Below, piece after piece: positions 38,615 through 47,647 of a DNA stretch of 64,000 nt; the first letter of the stretch is position 1; every line of letters starts with the position of its first letter. The position numbers and the translations under genes were made by a program. Below the pieces are notes generated by a model. The model ran no database searches and was not told the origin of the DNA. It was given only the letters and a program-made list of their open reading frames with translations. Source of the DNA: Bacillus halotolerans (lineage in GTDB: Bacteria; Bacillota; Bacilli; Bacillales; Bacillaceae); assembly GCF_001517105.1 (NCBI RefSeq), contig NZ_LPVF01000008.1:744001-808000 (forward strand), given 5' to 3'.

Positions 38615-40314
38615 GCTCTTTCCCCCAGTTGTGCCTTCACGAGTTTGGTGTACACACCGTTTTTCGCCAGCAATTCATCGTGAGTCCCGATTTCTGCTGC
38701 CCTGCCTCCGTCCAGCACGATAATTTCATCCATATCGAGCATCCAATGGAGACGGTGTGTCGCGAGAAAGACGAGCTTGTCATCAAATAAATCCAGCATC
38801 GTTTCTTTTATTTCATATTCTGTTTCGATATCCAGATGGGCGGTCGGCTCATCCAGCAGCAGAATCGGGCGGTTACCCAAAAAAGCGCGGGCAAGCGCGA
38901 CACGCTGAGCCTGACCGCCGCTGAGCGCCCGGCCGCCTTCTCCGATCCGTCCCTCTAATCCTTCAGGAAGGGTGTTTACAAACTCCATCAATCCCGCTGA
39001 GGAAGCAGCGCGGGCTGTATCTTCAGCAGAAGCGCTTGGGTGATAAAACCGGATATTGTTCGCTAGCGTATCATCAAAAATATAAGGATGCTGCGGAATA
39101 TAGAGAAGGTTTTTCTGCCAGTTCCCGTCCTGCAGGTGCGAACGGCTTGAACCGTTCACACTGATAACACCGTCATCCGGCTCCAAAAATCCTCCAAGAA
39201 TATCGATTAAAGTTGATTTTCCGGCACCGCTTGCTCCAATGATGCCGATTTTTTTCTTCCCTTTAAATGAAAGAGTCATATCAGACATCGCTCGGCCAAC
39301 TGAGACACCTGACAGCTTCAGTTCATCGTGATTGGACCATGTTTCAAGCTGAAGCGGGGCCTCTTCTTTGAATCCCGGCTGAGATAATATGTCCTGAATC
39401 GTCTTGCCCGCTTCCTGACCATTAAGTGTCGCATGATAATCATTTCCCACTTCCCGCACTGGCAGAAAGTATTCAGGTGCCAGAATAAGCGCTGTTAAAG
39501 CGGGGCCAAGCAAAATACCGCCGTCTATCAAACGCAAGCCTAAAAACACAGCAACTGTCGCCACCGACAGCATCGTGAAAAAATCGAGAGCAAATGAAGA
39601 TAAAAACGCCACCCGCAGTGTGCTCATTGTCGCTTTGCGATACCGCTCACTGACGTGGAAAATGTTTTTGCTATGCGATTTGCTCAATCCTAAAAAACGC
39701 AAAGTCTCCAATCCGCGAAGAGAATCAACGAAATGGTTGGACAATGTCTGGTATGATTTCCACTGGCGATCCGCTTTTCGCTGTGCGACAAGGCCAAGAA
39801 GAATCATAAAAAGAATCAGAATCGGCAGGGCCGCGACTAAAATAATCGCAGAAGTCCGATCCTGAAAAAACACGTAGATGACAACCGCAGCCGGCACAAT
39901 CGCCATGCTGACCATTTTCGGCAAAAACAGCTCTAGATAGCGGCGGAATTGGCTGATGCCTTCCATCGCCAGCGTCACCATTTGCCCCGTCCCCTCTTTC
40001 TTTGCAAAGCGGGGGCCTAAGCGGAACAGCTGATCGAGAAAGCTTTTCCTCAAATCAGCTCCCGTCCGGGCGGCATAATGATAGACGATTTTCTGACGCG
40101 CCACTGTCACCCCGTGCCGCGCGACAAAAGCGATGAGGAAAAAGCCGATCACCGGAAACAGGGAGGCAATGCTCTTCCCGTTGAAAAGCCCGGTTACAGC
40201 TTCACTCAGCCACTCTGCCTGCATGATAATAGCGGCTGTCTGAATCAGCGTTAAGCAAGTAATCACGGTGAGAATCCGCTTCATTCCTTTATATCGAAAC
40301 AGGTCTTTTCCCAT
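38611..40314 (-). CDS. cydC: CydC, ABC transporter needed for cytochrome bd assembly
   Basis: A 567-residue membrane domain plus ABC ATPase: Walker A GASGAGKST, signature LSGGQAQRVALAR, Walker B LLLDEPTAHLD. It is the heterodimer partner of CydD. The start codon shares one base with the cydB stop codon (TAATG-like overlap), consistent with translational coupling. Confidence 0.95.
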   Translation of the reverse strand: MGKDLFRYKGMKRILTVITCLTLIQTAAIIMQAEWLSEAVTGLFNGKSIASLFPVIGFFLIAFVARHGVTVARQKIVYHYAARTGADLRKSFLDQLFRLGPRFAKKEGTGQMVTLAMEGISQFRRYLELFLPKMVSMAIVPAAVVIYVFFQDRTSAIILVAALPILILFMILLGLVAQRKADRQWKSYQTLSNHFVDSLRGLETLRFLGLSKSHSKNIFHVSERYRKATMSTLRVAFLSSFALDFFTMLSVATVAVFLGLRLIDGGILLGPALTALILAPEYFLPVREVGNDYHATLNGQEAGKTIQDILSQPGFKEEAPLQLETWSNHDELKLSGVSVGRAMSDMTLSFKGKKKIGIIGASGAGKSTLIDILGGFLEPDDGVISVNGSSRSHLQDGNWQKNLLYIPQHPYIFDDTLANNIRFYHPSASAEDTARAASSAGLMEFVNTLPEGLEGRIGEGGRALSGGQAQRVALARAFLGNRPILLLDEPTAHLDIETEYEIKETMLDLFDDKLVFLATHRLHWMLDMDEIIVLDGGRAAEIGTHDELLAKNGVYTKLVKAQLGERA

Positions 40315-41330
40315 TAATAAGTCATAGGCTCCTTATGACTGACGCGCTTCCGGAAGACATAATAGCTCCAGATCTGGCTGCCGATTACAAACGGCAATAG
40401 CGTTAATGCTGCAATTGACATGACTTTTAGCGAATAATCACCGGAAGAAGCGTTAGCTACTGTTAAATCGAACGCGCTTTGAATCGAGCTGACCATCACC
40501 CGAGGGAATAATGAAATGAAAATCATTCCTACGGTCAGAGCAAGCCCCGCGCCTGTCATCCCGAATGTCCATCCGTCTTTTTTCTTACGGATAAATACAG
40601 CCGCGAGCATAAAGCAGATGACAATCAAAACAACAAGCGGAATGGTAATCTCGCCGCGGCGTGTAAACATGTCTGTCTCATAAGCAGAAAGGGCCGCGAA
40701 GGCAAGAACCGCTACAAAAACAACACCCATTATCTTTTGTGCCATTTTCCGGGCGCGGTTTTGCAAATCACCAATCGTACGCAGCGTGATGAACATTAAT
40801 CCATGCTGGAAGCAAAGAAGTGTTACGGTCACGCCGCCAAGTACAGAATATACATTGATATAATCAGATAAGTGCGCGTGAATGTTCATATCGGCATCAA
40901 TCGGCATACCGCGGAATAATGTCGTAAATAACACACCGAGCACAAACGGAGGAATCAGACTGCCGAAGAAAACCACCCAGTCCCAAACCTTTACCCATTT
41001 CAAATGATCAACCTTGCCGCGGAATTCAAACGCGACCCCGCGGCCCATTAACGCAAGCAGCACAATGACAAACGGAATGTAATAACCGCTCAGCATTGTT
41101 GCATACCAGTTTGGAAACGCCGCGAAGATAGCACCCGCACCAGTCAAAAGCCATACTTCATTCGCGTCCCAGAACGGTCCGATCGTGTTGATCAGCACTC
41201 TGCGCTCTAATTCATTATGGCCAAGAAAACGGGTCGCCATGCCGACCCCAAAATCAAAGCCTTCCAAAAAGAAGAAACCTACAAACAATACAGCAACGAG
41301 TATAAACCAAAGATCATGAAGAGATGCCAT
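40314..41330 (-). CDS. cydB: Cytochrome bd ubiquinol/menaquinol oxidase subunit II CydB
   Basis: A 338-residue membrane subunit with about eight or nine helices and the conserved N-terminal FFLEGFDFGVGM and NEVWLLTGAGAIFAAFP segments. With CydA it forms the terminal oxidase reducing oxygen at low tension. AGGAGG lies 7 bases before the ATG at 41330. That start lies within the last codons of cydA (17-base overlap), so translation is probably coupled. Confidence 0.96.
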   Translation of the reverse strand: MASLHDLWFILVAVLFVGFFFLEGFDFGVGMATRFLGHNELERRVLINTIGPFWDANEVWLLTGAGAIFAAFPNWYATMLSGYYIPFVIVLLALMGRGVAFEFRGKVDHLKWVKVWDWVVFFGSLIPPFVLGVLFTTLFRGMPIDADMNIHAHLSDYINVYSVLGGVTVTLLCFQHGLMFITLRTIGDLQNRARKMAQKIMGVVFVAVLAFAALSAYETDMFTRRGEITIPLVVLIVICFMLAAVFIRKKKDGWTFGMTGAGLALTVGMIFISLFPRVMVSSIQSAFDLTVANASSGDYSLKVMSIAALTLLPFVIGSQIWSYYVFRKRVSHKEPMTY

Positions 41331-42720
41331 GGTATACCTCCTGACTAAATGGATCTGTTGATACAGGAACATCATGATGATCACTATGCTCCGCACCTTT
41401 TTTAATCTCACGAATGAACAAGAAGACAAGCAATGCGCCCAAAATCAGATACATCACACCGAACGCGATGATTGAGAATAACAGGGAGCCCGCCGTTACG
41501 TTAGGCGACACGGATTGAGCCGTTGTCATCAAACCCATGACCGTCCAAGGCTGACGCCCGATTTCTGTCATAATCCAGCCCGCGGAGTTCGCAAGAAACG
41601 GGAAGGATATCAATGCGATCATGATGCGCAAATACCATTTGCTGTTTTCCAGCTTTTTGCGGCGGTTTAGCCAAAGGCCGCCTAACGCAGCAAGAATCAT
41701 GACAACACCTGCTCCAACCATAATGCGGAAACTCCAGAACGTCGTTTTGACAGGCGGAATATAGTCGCCTTTTCCGTACACTTTTTCGTACTCTGCCTGA
41801 AGTGTTTTCATTCCTTTGACACTGCCGCTGAATTTTTGATAAGCCAGATAGCTCAATGCGTAAGGAACTTTGATTTCATTAGAGCTCTTTTCATTTTTCG
41901 TATCAATTGTGGCAAAAGCCGTCCAAGCGGCAGGGTCGCCGCTGTCTTCCCAAAGCCCTTCACTGGCAGCCATTTTCATTGGCTGTGACTCCATCAAGTG
42001 TTCAGCCTGCATGTGTCCGCTAAGGCCGACGCCAAGACCTGCACAAAGCCCGACAATCATTGCGAGTTTGAAAGATTGTTTAAAGAATGGCACTTCTTTT
42101 TTCTTTAATAGTTTAAAAGCACTGACACCGGCGATAAAGAAAGCCCCGGTGGCAAGCGCACCGAAAATGACGTGCGGAAATTCAACCCAAAGCTGCGGAT
42201 TTGTAATCAGCGCGCCAAAGTCATTCATTTCCGCGCGGCCGTTTTTGATCGTAAAGCCGACCGGTTCCTGCATAAAGGAGTTCGCTGTTAAGATCCAGAA
42301 AGACGACATAATCGTTCCGAATGACACGAGCCAAATGCAGAGCGCATGAATTTTTTTAGGCAGGCGGTCCCACCCGAAAATCCATAATCCGATAAAAATA
42401 GATTCCATGAAAAACGCCAATAATGCTTCAATCGCAAGCGGCGCGCCAAATACATCTCCGACAAAACGGGAATAATCAGACCAGTTCAGTCCAAACTGGA
42501 ATTCTTGCAAAATCCCCGTAACAACACCGACTGCGAAATTTATTAAGAATAAGTGTCCCCAAAACTTCGCCATTTTGAGGTACAGCTCATTTTTCTTCAC
42601 AAGATAAAGAGTCTCCATCAACGCAACCATAAACACAAGCCCGATAGACATTGGCACAAACAAGAAATGAAACAACGTTGTTGATGCAAATTGAATGCGG
42701 GCTAATACTAATTCACTCAT
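41314..42720 (-). CDS. cydA: Cytochrome bd oxidase subunit I CydA
   Basis: A 468-residue haem-bearing subunit. The N-terminal LARIQFASTTLFHFLFVPMSIG contains a haem-ligand His, GHMQAEHLMESQPMKMAASEGLW is in the quinol-binding Q loop region, and GRQPW is the family hallmark. The Q loop is the short type seen in Gram-positives. It is the first gene of cydABCD. Three Rex-like operators lie 30-120 bases upstream, so expression is expected to rise when NADH/NAD is high. Confidence 0.97.
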   Translation of the reverse strand: MSELVLARIQFASTTLFHFLFVPMSIGLVFMVALMETLYLVKKNELYLKMAKFWGHLFLINFAVGVVTGILQEFQFGLNWSDYSRFVGDVFGAPLAIEALLAFFMESIFIGLWIFGWDRLPKKIHALCIWLVSFGTIMSSFWILTANSFMQEPVGFTIKNGRAEMNDFGALITNPQLWVEFPHVIFGALATGAFFIAGVSAFKLLKKKEVPFFKQSFKLAMIVGLCAGLGVGLSGHMQAEHLMESQPMKMAASEGLWEDSGDPAAWTAFATIDTKNEKSSNEIKVPYALSYLAYQKFSGSVKGMKTLQAEYEKVYGKGDYIPPVKTTFWSFRIMVGAGVVMILAALGGLWLNRRKKLENSKWYLRIMIALISFPFLANSAGWIMTEIGRQPWTVMGLMTTAQSVSPNVTAGSLLFSIIAFGVMYLILGALLVFLFIREIKKGAEHSDHHDVPVSTDPFSQEVYHGISS

Positions 42721-42752
42721 GCTTTATCCTCCATTTCCGGTTGAGCGTTATA

Positions 42753-42770
42753 TTGTTCACTACTTCACAA
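42753..42770. promoter_or_regulatory. Rex operator 1 of cydABCD
   Basis: TTGTTCACTACTTCACAA resembles the Rex palindrome TTGTGAA-N4-TTCACAA, with one perfect half-site. It is one of three such sequences upstream of cydA, where three Rex (YdiH) sites are reported in B. subtilis. Confidence 0.7.
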
Positions 42771-42784
42771 GCAGAACCGAAACT

Positions 42785-42802
42785 TTGATCAGTATTTCAC
42801 AA
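42785..42802. promoter_or_regulatory. Rex operator 2 of cydABCD
   Basis: TTGATCAGTATTTCACAA has one perfect TTCACAA half-site, spaced 32 bases from operator 1 (start to start). Confidence 0.65.
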
Positions 42803-42819
42803 AATAGACGAAAAAAATA

Positions 42820-42837
42820 TTGTTCAATATTTCACAA
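42820..42837. promoter_or_regulatory. Rex operator 3 of cydABCD
   Basis: TTGTTCAATATTTCACAA has one perfect half-site and the best AT-rich centre, 35 bases from operator 2. The remaining 42838-43215 stretch before cimH shows no gene. Confidence 0.7.
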
Positions 42838-43217
42838 ATACGTCAAAAAGTTGTCCAATATGATTCAAGATTGCCAGACTGACGAATGGCACGATCTCTA
42901 AATGGTTCATATTAAGTACTTTACAACGATCCGTTTCAAAAATAAAGCCCGAAATACCTAAAAAGTCCCACACTATGTGACGGATTATTGTCTATTTTGT
43001 TGCTGATTTATGACGGCTGCTAGGATAAATGACCCTTTATTATCGTACATCAACGCCTCGCTCCTTGCGAATAAAATGCTTGACCGGCATCAGCACTCGT
43101 TTCTCGGCACTCCGGCACTTCCGAAATTTAGTCAAAACGTCTCTTTTCATCTGAATCATAAAGAAGAAACAGTTTGAATAGTAAATTTTTAATATATTAA
43201 TAATTTCAACTTTTTAG

Positions 43218-43245
43218 TATACTTAACATAGTGAACAATTTCACT
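43218..43245 (+). promoter_or_regulatory. cimH promoter -10 with a Rex-like inverted repeat at the start point
   Basis: TATACT (43218-43223) is a plausible -10. Seven bases later AGTGAA CAAT TTCACT (43230-43245) forms a perfect 6-4-6 inverted repeat, whose GTGAA/TTCAC arms match Rex half-sites. The position over the start point suggests repression. The -35 is not recognisable. The identity of the regulator is inference. Confidence 0.5.
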
Positions 43246-43271
43246 GCAACAAGAATAGGGGAGGTTTTTCA

Positions 43272-44621
43272 ATGGGAGAGCTTCAAACTCAATTGCAATT
43301 GCAAACGGATACAATTCACGAAGGGGTTCGAAAAGAGAATTGGTTTGCGAAAGCTATGAATATAAAAGTAGGCATCATACCGCTTCCTGTGTATGTCTTG
43401 CTGTTTATATTAATCACTGTTTTTGTTATGCATCACGATGTAAAAAGTGACATTTTGACATCCATTGCCGTCATGGCGTTTTTCGGATTTACCTTTGCCC
43501 AAATCGGAAAATCGATACCGATTGTGCGCTCTATCGGCGGCCCGGCCATCCTTGCTACTTTTATTCCATCTGCTGTCGTCTACTATCATCTGCTGCCAAA
43601 TGATATTGTCAAATCCACCACGGAATTTACAGAAAACTCAAACTTTCTTTATTTGTTTATTGCCGGAATTGTTGTCGGAAGCATCCTCGGCATGAAAAGA
43701 GAAACACTTGTAAAAGCATTTATGAAAATTTTTATACCGCTTATCGCCGGTTCTGTCGCGGCCGCCATTGTGGGACTGGCTGTCGGTACATTGCTCGGAC
43801 TCGGATTTCAGCACACTCTTCTGTACGTCGTGATTCCTATTATGGCTGGCGGCGTCGGAGAAGGCGCCATCCCTCTGTCCATCGGTTATTCCGATATCAT
43901 GCCGATGTCTCAAGGGGAGGCGTTTGCACTTGTTCTTCCATCGATCATGCTCGGCAGCCTGTGTGCGATCATCTTAGCGGGCCTGCTCAACAGAATCGGC
44001 AAGAAAAAACCGGAATGGACCGGCAACGGTAAAGTTGACCGTTCAGAAGATTCACCTGCGCTGGAGGAATCGCAAAACGGCCAGCACATGTTCAACCTTT
44101 CTCTGTTTGCGTCCGGAGGAATCCTTGCCGTTTCCTTGTATTTGGTCGGTATGCTTGCCCACGATTTTTTCGGTTTTCCGGCCCCTGTTGCCATGCTGCT
44201 GTTAGCTGTTTTGATCAAGCTGTTCAGACTGGTCCCTGCCTCAATTGAAAACGGCGCGTTTGGCGTGTCCCGCTTCTTTTCAACGGCAGTCACCTATCCG
44301 CTGCTCTTTGCAATCGGCGTGTCTATGACGCCATGGGACAAGCTTGTTGCCGCCTTTAATCTCAGCAATATCATTACGATTCTGTCTGTCGTTGTCACAA
44401 TGATGACGGTCGGCTTTTTCACAGGAAAATGGCTGAACATGTATCCGATCGAAACAGCCATTATTAATGCGTGCCATTCAGGGCAAGGAGGCACCGGTGA
44501 CGTCGCGATATTAAGTGCCGCTGAAAGGCTTGAGCTGATGCCTTTTGCCCAGGTGTCCACTAGAATCGGCGGGGCCATCACAGTGTCCTTGACCTTATTG
44601 CTGTTACACCAGTTTTATTGA
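43272..44621 (+). CDS. cimH: Citrate/malate proton symporter CimH (2HCT family)
   Basis: A 449-residue transporter of the 2-hydroxycarboxylate family. The two inverted half-domains each carry a GGXG-type re-entrant loop: MAGGVGEGAIPLS in the first and HSGQGGTGDVAIL in the second. B. subtilis CimH moves L-malate and citrate with protons. GGGGAGG precedes the ATG. It is divergent from cydA across a 550-bp regulatory gap. Confidence 0.95.
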   Translation: MGELQTQLQLQTDTIHEGVRKENWFAKAMNIKVGIIPLPVYVLLFILITVFVMHHDVKSDILTSIAVMAFFGFTFAQIGKSIPIVRSIGGPAILATFIPSAVVYYHLLPNDIVKSTTEFTENSNFLYLFIAGIVVGSILGMKRETLVKAFMKIFIPLIAGSVAAAIVGLAVGTLLGLGFQHTLLYVVIPIMAGGVGEGAIPLSIGYSDIMPMSQGEAFALVLPSIMLGSLCAIILAGLLNRIGKKKPEWTGNGKVDRSEDSPALEESQNGQHMFNLSLFASGGILAVSLYLVGMLAHDFFGFPAPVAMLLLAVLIKLFRLVPASIENGAFGVSRFFSTAVTYPLLFAIGVSMTPWDKLVAAFNLSNIITILSVVVTMMTVGFFTGKWLNMYPIETAIINACHSGQGGTGDVAILSAAERLELMPFAQVSTRIGGAITVSLTLLLLHQFY

Positions 44622-44628
44622 TACGCCG

Positions 44629-44667
44629 AAAGCAAGTTCTTCGTATAACGAAAGAGCTTGCTTTTTT
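44629..44667 (+). terminator. cimH terminator
   Basis: AAGCAAGTTCTTCGT and ACGAAAGAGCTTGCTT form an imperfect long stem followed by six T residues. Confidence 0.82.
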
Positions 44668-44744
44668 GCATTTCCGTGTTTTTACAAGTTCCTGCCGCAT
44701 GCTATAGTAATAGTTGGAAAGATTACGATAGAAAGGACTCTAGC

Positions 44745-46433
44745 ATGCCTATGGAAACCAGTCTTTTTCTCTTTATCATTCTCGGGCTGGGCATTCAGCT
44801 GATATCAGCCCTTGCAGCAAAGCTTCTTCCGGCATTAGAACTCTGGATTGATATTGTTCTTTGGATCGGTGCTGCTAGCTTTATCTTCTCTCAACAGCCT
44901 TTCTTAGATGGCATCGTCTCTCTGGCATTGATGTTCACCAGCTACTGGACCGCATTGGATCTGACTGTCCCCAGCCGTGTTGAAAAACCATCAGGCGAAT
45001 GGCAGGAAATTGAGCTTGCAAGAGATCACACACGCCTCCTCTCGGACATTGCTCTGACTGTCATTGTGTTTGCGGGCGCTATTATTTTCTTCATTTACGG
45101 TCCTGACACCAGTGTTCTAAAATATGTGATCCTGTTCGGTTTCATCTCGGGCGGCGCAGCACTGGCAAAACGCATATTAAATTTTCTAAGTGTAAAAGTC
45201 TTTTATTCATCGTCTTTAGAAACATGGCATATCAGTTCACGATATGAAAGCCGCACCTACCCGCTTTCAGACCTGAAAGACATCCGGCTTGAATCGACGG
45301 CAGATCTATTAAAGCTTCATCCGCTTTTGACCATGTATTCATCCCGGCTCGATATGACAACAAGCTTTCAGCAAGTCATAAGGCTCTCTCTTCCCGGAGA
45401 AACGCTGTTTCTGACCGTGAAAGATCCTGAAAAGTGGAAAGCGATTCTCGGGGAATTTCTAGCTTCCGAAACCAAAGAGGAAACGGTTATTGCTGTCCTG
45501 CCGATTTATCATCGGAAAAATGTAAAACGGCTTTTAGGTAAACTTTATTTTGCCGCAAGCGTAAAAGGGATATCTGCTTACGCCATATTGGTGCTCGGTT
45601 TATATGCCTTACACGCCTCCCCTTGGGTCATTTCTGGTGCCGTGATGTTGTACTGGGTTTTGAATATGTATCTATCTGACCGGGTGCTGCGGACAGCAAT
45701 GGATGCCAGGCCTTGTCTGAATTCAGACGTTCAGGCAGCGGCAGATAAGATTTTTAGAAAAGCAGGCATTTCGCATGTGGAGATTTACGAAACGGATAGT
45801 GATGAATACAACGGCATGGCCGTCGGAATGAATGTAGGAAGATCAATGGTGATTCTGACAAGCGCTACATTAACCCTTCCGCCGCATGTCATTGAGGGTA
45901 TTCTTGCCCATGAGGCTGTTCATATTAAAAAACGTGATGTGCTGTCCATGCAGCTGTTGCGCTTTTTATACCTTGGGGCAGTCATCGGGATCATTCTTTT
46001 ACTTGAGCATTACATCGCCCATCCCGGCGCTTACAAAATTGCACTTTGGGCGCTGATCATGGGAATCATCTTTCTATTTCAGCTTTATCAGTCATTTTGT
46101 TCCCAGTGGATGGAGGTGCGCGCCGATCACATTGGCGCTTCATTGCTGGAGGGCGGATACAGGCAGATGGCCGAATCCTTAAAGATCCTGGCGGTTCGCC
46201 AGGATGAAGATCTGCAAAAACAAAACACCTACTGCTCTGATATAGATGAAGACGACGTTAAGGTGAACTCTCTCACCCGGGATAACAGCTGGCTTTTCAG
46301 AATCATAGATTTTCAGTTTTCTCCTCATCCGCCTATGTATTGGCGTGTCGGCGCATTGCTTTCAAACAAAGGACACGGCATGGTCAAGCGCTGGCTGAGA
46401 GATCGGCTGAAAGAATCGATCTCCCTTAAATGA
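44745..46433 (+). CDS. yxkI: Membrane M48-type metalloprotease homologue YxkI
   Basis: A 562-residue protein with N-terminal membrane helices (about 5-75 and 100-140), a cytoplasmic insert, a second helix pair (about 270-310) and a zinc-protease domain. The HExxH zinc motif is clear in [12 protein letters not shown], with a downstream Glu candidate in [14 protein letters not shown], as in HtpX/Ste24 peptidases. AAAGGA lies 7 bases before the ATG at 44745. Its role is unknown; membrane-protein quality control is a guess from the family. Confidence 0.82.
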   Translation: MPMETSLFLFIILGLGIQLISALAAKLLPALELWIDIVLWIGAASFIFSQQPFLDGIVSLALMFTSYWTALDLTVPSRVEKPSGEWQEIELARDHTRLLSDIALTVIVFAGAIIFFIYGPDTSVLKYVILFGFISGGAALAKRILNFLSVKVFYSSSLETWHISSRYESRTYPLSDLKDIRLESTADLLKLHPLLTMYSSRLDMTTSFQQVIRLSLPGETLFLTVKDPEKWKAILGEFLASETKEETVIAVLPIYHRKNVKRLLGKLYFAASVKGISAYAILVLGLYALHASPWVISGAVMLYWVLNMYLSDRVLRTAMDARPCLNSDVQAAADKIFRKAGISHVEIYETDSDEYNGMAVGMNVGRSMVILTSATLTLPPHVIEGILAHEAVHIKKRDVLSMQLLRFLYLGAVIGIILLLEHYIAHPGAYKIALWALIMGIIFLFQLYQSFCSQWMEVRADHIGASLLEGGYRQMAESLKILAVRQDEDLQKQNTYCSDIDEDDVKVNSLTRDNSWLFRIIDFQFSPHPPMYWRVGALLSNKGHGMVKRWLRDRLKESISLK

Positions 46434-46456
46434 AACTTTTCAGGCTTCAAAACGTA
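46431..46456 (+). promoter_or_regulatory. SigW-type ECF promoter of yxzE
   Basis: TGAAAC (46431-46436), exactly 16 bases, then CGTA (46453-46456), the SigW consensus. The -35 overlaps the yxkI stop codon. yxzE is listed in the SigW regulon as I remember it. Confidence 0.82.
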
Positions 46457-46489
46457 TGAAAAATAACTGTTTAAAGGGGGGGACGCCAT

Positions 46490-46696
46490 ATGATTGTGAT
46501 TCTTATCGCTTTGATCTTCGGTATGATCGTTATTTATCAATCGGCTCGATCAACCGCTTCAGAAAACAAAGGACGCCAGCGGGCGGACAGCGGTTTTTTC
46601 GGATTTTCCGATGGCGATTCCCGCCATGATGGATGCGGCAGTGACGGAGGCTTCGGGGATTCCGGCTGTGACGGCGGAGGGGGCGGCGGCGATTAA
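46490..46696 (+). CDS. yxzE: YxzE, small membrane-anchored Gly/Asp/Cys-rich protein
   Basis: A 68-residue protein: an N-terminal transmembrane helix (about 2-17), a basic linker (SARSTASENKGRQRADSG) and a C-terminal Gly/Asp-rich tail with two Cys (DGCGSDGGFGDSGCDGGGG). Similar Gly/Cys-rich tails occur in small secreted or membrane peptides of Firmicutes; I cannot assign a function. AAAGGGGGGG lies before the ATG. A consensus SigW promoter drives it, tying it to envelope or antimicrobial stress. Confidence 0.85.
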   Translation: MIVILIALIFGMIVIYQSARSTASENKGRQRADSGFFGFSDGDSRHDGCGSDGGFGDSGCDGGGGGGD

Positions 46697-46708
46697 TCGC
46701 CGCCATTT
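46682..46708 (+). terminator. yxzE terminator
   Basis: GGCGGCGAT TA ATCGCCGCC encloses the yxzE stop codon and is followed by ATTTTTATTT. Confidence 0.78.
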
Positions 46709-47548
46709 TTATTTCATCGACTCGATATACGCGCCAAATGACGCCCCTGACATTCCCGGGGATACACGTACGCGATGGAGGGCGTACATCCCCTGATCTC
46801 TGGAGGCTGCTCCCGGTTCAGTCGTCACTCCCATTTGATAACCGGTTTTTTCAGCGGCCTTCAGGGTATCTTCGTTGTAGCGCCCAACCGGATAGCTGAT
46901 GATGGCCGTTTGCTGATCGAACATCCTGTCAAACAGCTTTTTTGAATCTGCCATTTCGCTATGCTGCTGTTTTGGCGTTAAACCGTTCAGCTCAAGGTGG
47001 TCAATCGTATGGCTTTCAATCGATATGCCATGCTGTGACATTTCCTTCATTTGATCCTCTGTCAGATGATGTTTATGCCCAATCGATTTGCCGATCATAA
47101 AAATCGTCGCCTTCATGCCATACTTCTTTAATACCGGATACGCGTCTTTGTAATTATCGGTGTATCCGTCATCAAACGTGATGAGCACACATTTCTCACT
47201 CGGCTTCTTGTCCTGAGTCAGCATGAGATACGCCTCTTTTGGGGTTAATGTCTGGTAGCCGTTATCGTGCAGCCATTTCATATGTGCCTCAAATTCTTTC
47301 TTTGGCACACGGAGACTGTTGCCTGAAGAGATGCTGTGGTACATCAAAATCGGCAGCTTTGCCGGTTTCTCTGTTTTGATCCATGCGGATGTATCATCTT
47401 CTTTTTTCTGTACATGTATTGTCTTTTCTTCCGGTTTCTTTTGTTCCGCTTTTGGCATCTGCTGCTCTGCGATTGCTTCTTTTTCAGCACAAGCGGCAAG
47501 AGTCAAACAACTAGCCAAAAGAAAACTGCTTAAGATAAAACGTTTCAT
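46709..47548 (-). CDS. yxkH: Polysaccharide deacetylase lipoprotein YxkH
   Basis: A 279-residue carbohydrate esterase family 4 protein. The signal peptide ends in a lipobox (LTLAAC, Cys about residue 20), so it is a predicted membrane lipoprotein. The NodB domain (about 65-279) has LPILMYHSIS, the metal-binding ITFDDGYTDNY and SHTIDHLEL motifs, and ISYPVGRY. Its acetylated polysaccharide substrate is unknown. It is convergent with yxzE. Confidence 0.92.
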   Translation of the reverse strand: MKRFILSSFLLASCLTLAACAEKEAIAEQQMPKAEQKKPEEKTIHVQKKEDDTSAWIKTEKPAKLPILMYHSISSGNSLRVPKKEFEAHMKWLHDNGYQTLTPKEAYLMLTQDKKPSEKCVLITFDDGYTDNYKDAYPVLKKYGMKATIFMIGKSIGHKHHLTEDQMKEMSQHGISIESHTIDHLELNGLTPKQQHSEMADSKKLFDRMFDQQTAIISYPVGRYNEDTLKAAEKTGYQMGVTTEPGAASRDQGMYALHRVRVSPGMSGASFGAYIESMK

Positions 47549-47613
47549 CGGTTTCCTGCTTTCTGTCTATTTCTTCCTCCTTTTCATCGGTTGATTTGCG
47601 GGATTTTCAAGTG

Positions 47614-47642
47614 AAAAAACCAGACATGTAGCCATGTCCGGT
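47614..47642 (-). terminator. Terminator after the ZIP gene, copy A of a 29-bp repeat
   Basis: On the minus strand ACCGGACATGG CTAC ATGTCTGGT is followed by six T residues. It is almost identical to the msmX terminator 836 bases away (48450-48478), differing only in the loop and one stem base. Confidence 0.82.
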
Positions 47643-47647
47643 GCAGA

